From positions 1-64,000 of the forward strand of contig CACEHK010000002.1 of the NCBI GenBank assembly GCA_902559305.1: 64,000 bases of DNA, written 5' to 3'. The notes below the pieces were generated by a model, which saw only the letters and a list, made by a program, of their open reading frames with translations, had not been told where the DNA came from and did no database searches. The DNA is from an uncultured Pelagibacteraceae bacterium. GTDB lineage: Bacteria > Pseudomonadota > Alphaproteobacteria > Pelagibacterales > Pelagibacteraceae. This document shows, one piece after another, positions 60,571-64,000 of this stretch. The first letter of the stretch is position 1; each line of letters opens with the position of its first letter. Made by a program: the position numbers and the translations under genes.

Positions 60571-61431
60571 TTAGTTAATTATAAACTTGGCTAAATCTTT
60601 TATTTTACTATTATTTGGCCTCCAAAAAGGTAGCATTTTGTACTTATAAATTTTTTCTTTTAAATTAATATTAGAAGACCATTGAACTTTTATTTTTTTA
60701 TGCGATGTACTATTTATTAATTTTACTAAATTAGAAACTTTAACGTTTTCTTTGTTACACATCAAATAATTACCTGGCATAACTTTTTTTTTTAAAATTA
60801 TATTTACTCCACTACATATATCTTTTACATTTAATAAATTCATACTTAATTTTTTCGAAACTACCTTACTTGTTTTGTTATTTTTATAATTTTGCTTTAG
60901 TACTTGAATTATTTTTTTTCTCCTATCGTTATTACCAAAAGTTTCTGATAAAAAAATATTATAAAATTTTGATCTTGGGTAAATTTTTTTATAATAATCT
61001 AATATTTTTGAAAAAGATTGTTTATAGGACGAATATAGATTCTTTGCATTATTAAGTTTTCCATTATAGTTTTCCCAAACAGTTGTAAAATTTATAAATT
61101 TTTTATATTTTAAGTATTTATTTAGGTCTAAAATTACATTACCCAAAAGAATATTGGAAACTGACATTTTTTCTAAATCTTCAAAATTATGAGTTTTACA
61201 ATAATGTGTTGCACAATGAATTACAAAATCTATCTTTTTTTTTTTAAAAAAACTTTTAAAATTTTTAGGTGAATTAAAAGATACAATATTTAAATTTTTA
61301 TTTTTAATTTTTTTCAAGCGACTGTCTTTTTTTCTAACTATAACATAAAGTTTATAATAGGTTATTAAATCCTTAATTAAATTTAAACCCACAAACCCCG
61401 ATCCCCCAGTTAACAGTATTGTTTTTTTCAT
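60571..61431 (-). CDS. NAD-dependent epimerase/reductase (extended SDR)
   Basis: A 286-residue extended SDR with TGGSGFVGLNLIKDL at the N-terminus, FVIHCATHY in strand 4 and a YSSYK (YxxxK) catalytic motif near residue 131. It is shorter than RmlB or GalE and divergent in sequence, resembling abequose/paratose synthases (RfbJ/RfbS) and other 4-keto sugar reductases. Lying between rmlA and the dehydratase-like gene, it is the probable final reductase of the pathway. It begins 1 bp after rmlA ends; the product is not certain. Confidence 0.8.
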   Translation of the reverse strand: MKKTILLTGGSGFVGLNLIKDLITYYKLYVIVRKKDSRLKKIKNKNLNIVSFNSPKNFKSFFKKKKIDFVIHCATHYCKTHNFEDLEKMSVSNILLGNVILDLNKYLKYKKFINFTTVWENYNGKLNNAKNLYSSYKQSFSKILDYYKKIYPRSKFYNIFLSETFGNNDRRKKIIQVLKQNYKNNKTSKVVSKKLSMNLLNVKDICSGVNIILKKKVMPGNYLMCNKENVKVSNLVKLINSTSHKKIKVQWSSNINLKEKIYKYKMLPFWRPNNSKIKDLAKFIIN

Positions 61432-61432
61432 T

Positions 61433-62296
61433 TTAAAGTTTTTTTAGGTAATTAGAGTAATTGCAATTACCATAAAATTTAATTTGATTATCCAAATGTT
61501 TTTTGCCTATCCATTTATTTTTATAAGCAATTTCCTCAATACATGCTATTTTGAAACCTTGGCGATTTTCAATAGTCGATATAAAATTTATTGTTTGATA
61601 ATAATCTTCAATAGATCCAGTATCTAACCACGATCCACCTCTTCCAATAATTTCAGCATTTAGTTGCCTTTTTTTTAAGTATTTTTTAAGCAAATCTGTT
61701 ATTTCTGTTTCTCCTCTTCTTGAAGGCTTTAATTCTTTTGCATATTTAACCACTTTATTATCAAAAAAATACAAACCTGTAATAGCATAGTTAGAAAAAT
61801 TATTTTTTGGTTTTTCAACAATTTTTAAAATTTTATTATTGTTCGAAATTTTTGCTACTCCAAATAGTTCGGGATTTTTTACATAATGTAAAAAAACTTT
61901 AGCTCCTTTTTTAATCTTTGTTCCTCTAATAAGAGTTTTCGTTAAATTTTGACCATAAAAAAAATTATCTCCCAAAATTAAAGCAACATTACTTTTTGCA
62001 ATAAATTTTTCTCCAATTTTAAAAGCCTCTGGCAAACCATTTGGTTTATCTTGTTCTTGGTAAGAAATTTTAATTCCTAGATTTTTCCCATCTGGTAAAA
62101 GTTTTTTATATTGTTCTTTTTGTCCCTTGTTAACTATGATTAAGATATTTCTTATTTTTGCTAGCATCAGAATACTCAAAGGATAATATATTAAAGGCTT
62201 ATCATACAAAGGTAAGAGCTGTTTATTTACTGCTTTAGTAAGTGGACTCATTCTTGTTCCTTTTCCACCTGCTAAAATAATCCCTTTTTGCATCAT
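61433..62296 (-). CDS. rmlA: Glucose-1-phosphate thymidylyltransferase
   Basis: A 287-residue nucleotidyltransferase that makes dTDP-glucose from glucose-1-phosphate and dTTP. GIILAGGKGTRMSPLTKAVN is the nucleotide-binding loop, KQLLPLYDKPLIYYPLSILM and YQEQDKPNGLPEAF follow, and LGDNFFYG carries the metal Asp. RGGSWLDTGSIEDY is conserved. It overlaps rmlB by 4 bp. It commits sugar to the deoxysugar route in this surface-glycan cluster. Confidence 0.95.
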   Translation of the reverse strand: MMQKGIILAGGKGTRMSPLTKAVNKQLLPLYDKPLIYYPLSILMLAKIRNILIIVNKGQKEQYKKLLPDGKNLGIKISYQEQDKPNGLPEAFKIGEKFIAKSNVALILGDNFFYGQNLTKTLIRGTKIKKGAKVFLHYVKNPELFGVAKISNNNKILKIVEKPKNNFSNYAITGLYFFDNKVVKYAKELKPSRRGETEITDLLKKYLKKRQLNAEIIGRGGSWLDTGSIEDYYQTINFISTIENRQGFKIACIEEIAYKNKWIGKKHLDNQIKFYGNCNYSNYLKKL

Positions 62297-63318
62297 TTGA
62301 TTAAACCAATTCTATTAATAATATCTTTTCTATTTAAAAAAGAAAAATAACTTAAATTTTCAAAATACCATAAAAAAGTTTTTTCAAGACCTTTATCAAT
62401 TTTTACTCTAGTTTTCCATTTTAGTCTTTTATTAATTTTCTTACTATTCAAAGCATATCTAATATCATGACCAGGTCTATCTTTAACAAATTGTATTTTA
62501 ACATTTTTTTCTAGCTTTATATATTTTTTAGAAATCTTAATAATTTTTTTTGCAATTTCTAAATTCGATATATTTAGATTTGATCCTATATTATAAAATT
62601 CACCAATTTTACCTTTTTCAAATACTTTTAATATACCCAAACAATGGTCTTCAACATAAATCCATTCTCTTGAATTTTTTCCATTTCCATAAATAGGTAT
62701 TTTTTTATTATTTAAAATATTAAAAATAATTTTTGGGATCAGCTTTTCCGGGTGTTGTCTCGGGCCATAATTATTTGAACAGTTGGTTATTAAACATGGT
62801 AATTTAAATGTTCTAATATAAGAAGATATAATATGATCTGAAGATGCTTTACTTGCAGCGTAAGGAGAGCTAGGTTTATATTTCCATTCCTCAGTTGATC
62901 TACCTTTTAAAACATCACCATAAACTTCATCTGTAGAAACGTGTAGAAATTTAAATTTCTTGTTATTATTTAAATATTTTTTTGTGACCTCAAGTAAATC
63001 AATAAGCTCAAGAACATTAGAATAAAAAAATTTTTTTGGATTTTCTATTGATCTATCAACATGTGTTTCTGCGGCAAGATTAATTATACCTAAAGGATTA
63101 TATTTTTTTAGAACTGAGAATACTTTATTTTTATTTCCTATACTGCATTTGATAAATTTATATTTTTTATTATTTTTTAAATGCTTAACATTATATTGAT
63201 TCGAAGAATATGTAGACTTATCAATATTTATGACATAATAGTTTTTTTTTATTAACAAATCTATTAAGTTGCTACCAATGAAACCAAGGCCTCCTGTAAC
63301 AATGATATTTTTTTTCAT
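62293..63318 (-). CDS. rmlB: dTDP-glucose 4,6-dehydratase
   Basis: A 341-residue extended SDR converting dTDP-glucose to dTDP-4-keto-6-deoxyglucose. TGGLGFIGSNLIDLL binds NAD, LAAETHVDRSIENP, STDEVYGD, YAASKASSDH (YxxxK) and NNYGPRQHPEKLIPKI are all RmlB signatures. It is the first gene of the leftward cluster, divergent from the partial glycosyltransferase at 63357, with only 38 bp between the start codons. Confidence 0.95.
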   Translation of the reverse strand: MKKNIIVTGGLGFIGSNLIDLLIKKNYYVINIDKSTYSSNQYNVKHLKNNKKYKFIKCSIGNKNKVFSVLKKYNPLGIINLAAETHVDRSIENPKKFFYSNVLELIDLLEVTKKYLNNNKKFKFLHVSTDEVYGDVLKGRSTEEWKYKPSSPYAASKASSDHIISSYIRTFKLPCLITNCSNNYGPRQHPEKLIPKIIFNILNNKKIPIYGNGKNSREWIYVEDHCLGILKVFEKGKIGEFYNIGSNLNISNLEIAKKIIKISKKYIKLEKNVKIQFVKDRPGHDIRYALNSKKINKRLKWKTRVKIDKGLEKTFLWYFENLSYFSFLNRKDIINRIGLIK

Positions 63319-63356
63319 AATAGTGTTTTTTTTACATTATAATAAATTGGTTACAA

Positions 63357-64000
63357 ATGAATTATAAAAAACTTACAGTAGGAATCGTAACTTACAAAAG
63401 TGAAAATGTCATATTTCAGTGCATAAAATCACTTGAAGGTTTTAAAAATATAATAATTTTAGATACCTCTAACGACGAAAATCTAAAAAATAAAATTAAA
63501 AAAAAATACCCTAGAATAAAATTTATCCTTTCCAAAGAAAATCTTGGATTTGGTGTTGGTAGTAATAAAATAGCCTCATTATGTAAAACAGAATATTTAT
63601 TTTTAATAAGTCCAGATGTTAGGTTAAATAAGTATTGTATAAAAAATTTACTTAAGGCCTCAAGGTCATTAAATGATAATTTTTATGTTTTATCTCCTGC
63701 GTCAAAAGATAAAAATTTTGGCTATTTAAAGAAAAATATTTTTAAAAAAAATACTAATATTGTTGAAATTGATTATGTTAAAGGTTTTGCAATGTTTTTA
63801 AATTTAAAAAAATTTAAAAAAATTAAATTGTTTGATAAAAATATTTTCCTTTATTTGGAAGAAATTGATCTTTGTAAAAGAATTTTAAAAGATAAGGGAA
63901 AAATTTATTTAGTAAAAAATGCTATCTCAAGGCACCTTGGTGGCAAGTCATCAAATATCGGTTTTGAATATGAAAAATGTAGAAATTGGCATTGGATGTG
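63357..64000 (+). CDS. Family 2 glycosyltransferase, rhamnosyltransferase-like (partial)
   Basis: An ATG at 63357 opens a frame that runs off the right edge (about 214 codons seen). LTVGIVTYKSENVIFQCIKSL is the GT2 start, LSKENLGFGVGSNKI the nucleotide-binding turn, FLISPDVRLN the DxD-like motif, and FLYLEEIDLCKRIL the acceptor-binding ED motif. The pattern is that of WbbL/RfbF-like rhamnosyl or deoxysugar transferases. It is the natural user of the dTDP-deoxysugar made by the adjoining cluster. The C-terminus lies outside the window. Confidence 0.85.
   Translation, partial: MNYKKLTVGIVTYKSENVIFQCIKSLEGFKNIIILDTSNDENLKNKIKKKYPRIKFILSKENLGFGVGSNKIASLCKTEYLFLISPDVRLNKYCIKNLLKASRSLNDNFYVLSPASKDKNFGYLKKNIFKKNTNIVEIDYVKGFAMFLNLKKFKKIKLFDKNIFLYLEEIDLCKRILKDKGKIYLVKNAISRHLGGKSSNIGFEYEKCRNWHWM

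Noticed and set aside
1..64000. CRISPR arrays, insertion sequences, prophage, rRNA
   Set aside because: No regularly spaced repeats, transposase or integrase motifs, phage structural genes or rRNA signatures were seen; the many A/T homopolymer runs are ordinary for this base composition.

Overview
The window is a gene-dense, AT-rich stretch of a free-living marine alphaproteobacterium of the SAR11 type (Pelagibacterales). This rests on overall character, not on a marker gene: strong A/T bias, spacers mostly under 100 bp, frequent 1-14 bp gene overlaps, no insertion sequences, phage genes or CRISPR, and many uptake systems for dissolved organic compounds (tripartite tricarboxylate, dipeptide-type ABC, taurine ABC, BASS, DMT, MFS). 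After adding genes missed by a 60-residue cutoff, no stretch over 300 bp lacks a gene.

Layout. 1-1553: molybdopterin genes (moaA, moaC, perhaps the first codons of moaD). 1604-2803: a PhyH-type dioxygenase and a GYD protein, convergent. 2909-11176: a sugar-acid module. A rhamnonate-dehydratase-like enolase and a PdxA-like protein are divergent from tctCBA, an SDR and an FAH-fold hydrolase, with an aldehyde dehydrogenase nearby; the set fits the non-phosphorylative L-rhamnonate/L-fuconate route. 11193-16055: CcdA-like protein, azoreductase, DMT exporter, gamma-butyrobetaine-hydroxylase-like dioxygenase, HisN-like phosphatase and amidotransferase. 16117-21719: a dipeptide/oligopeptide ABC operon with a fused double ATPase. 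21724-27983: a long leftward run of small proteins ending in a possible lipid-linked sugar set (SMR-like protein, YfhO-like membrane protein, polyprenyl-phosphate-type GT2). 28071-31284: sulfur and thiol genes (cysE, cysK, ETHE1-like persulfide dioxygenase, 1-Cys peroxiredoxin) with an 11-cysteine metallothionein-like peptide. 31334-34452: racemase, MFS, LysE exporter, pseudoazurin. 34500-43696: HpsN-like dehydrogenase, acetyl/butyryl phosphotransferase, BASS transporter, DhaK, epoxide hydrolase, SOUL protein, Bcp, MsrB-cupredoxin-phosphatase, and several tiny membrane proteins.

43109-54308 is the most striking part. A leftward tauA-tauB-tauC operon has a 631-residue TauC and runs on into a sulfotransferase-like gene, an Ldh2-family dehydrogenase and a DhaL-like protein. 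Divergent from it is a rightward omega-aminotransferase (taurine or beta-alanine:pyruvate), alanine dehydrogenase and dimethylglycine/sarcosine-dehydrogenase-like gene. Together with the HpsN-like enzyme and the phosphotransacetylase about 10 kb away this suggests C2/C3 organosulfonate use, although xsc, suyAB and comDE are not in the window.

54611-58727: a tandem-HTH regulator, GMP reductase, GT17 glycosyltransferase and Gfo/Idh oxidoreductase. A tRNA-Met(CAU) at 58772-58848 precedes a surface-polysaccharide cluster (rmlC-like, an E1/RfbH-like PMP dehydratase lacking its Fe-S cysteines, SDR reductase, rmlA, rmlB, and a partial GT2 at the right edge), which looks like a dTDP-deoxysugar pathway.

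A recurrent regulatory theme is a strong hairpin directly after the solute-binding-protein gene in three separate transport operons (tctC, the dppA-like gene, tauA). This would allow the binding protein to be made in excess of its membrane partners.
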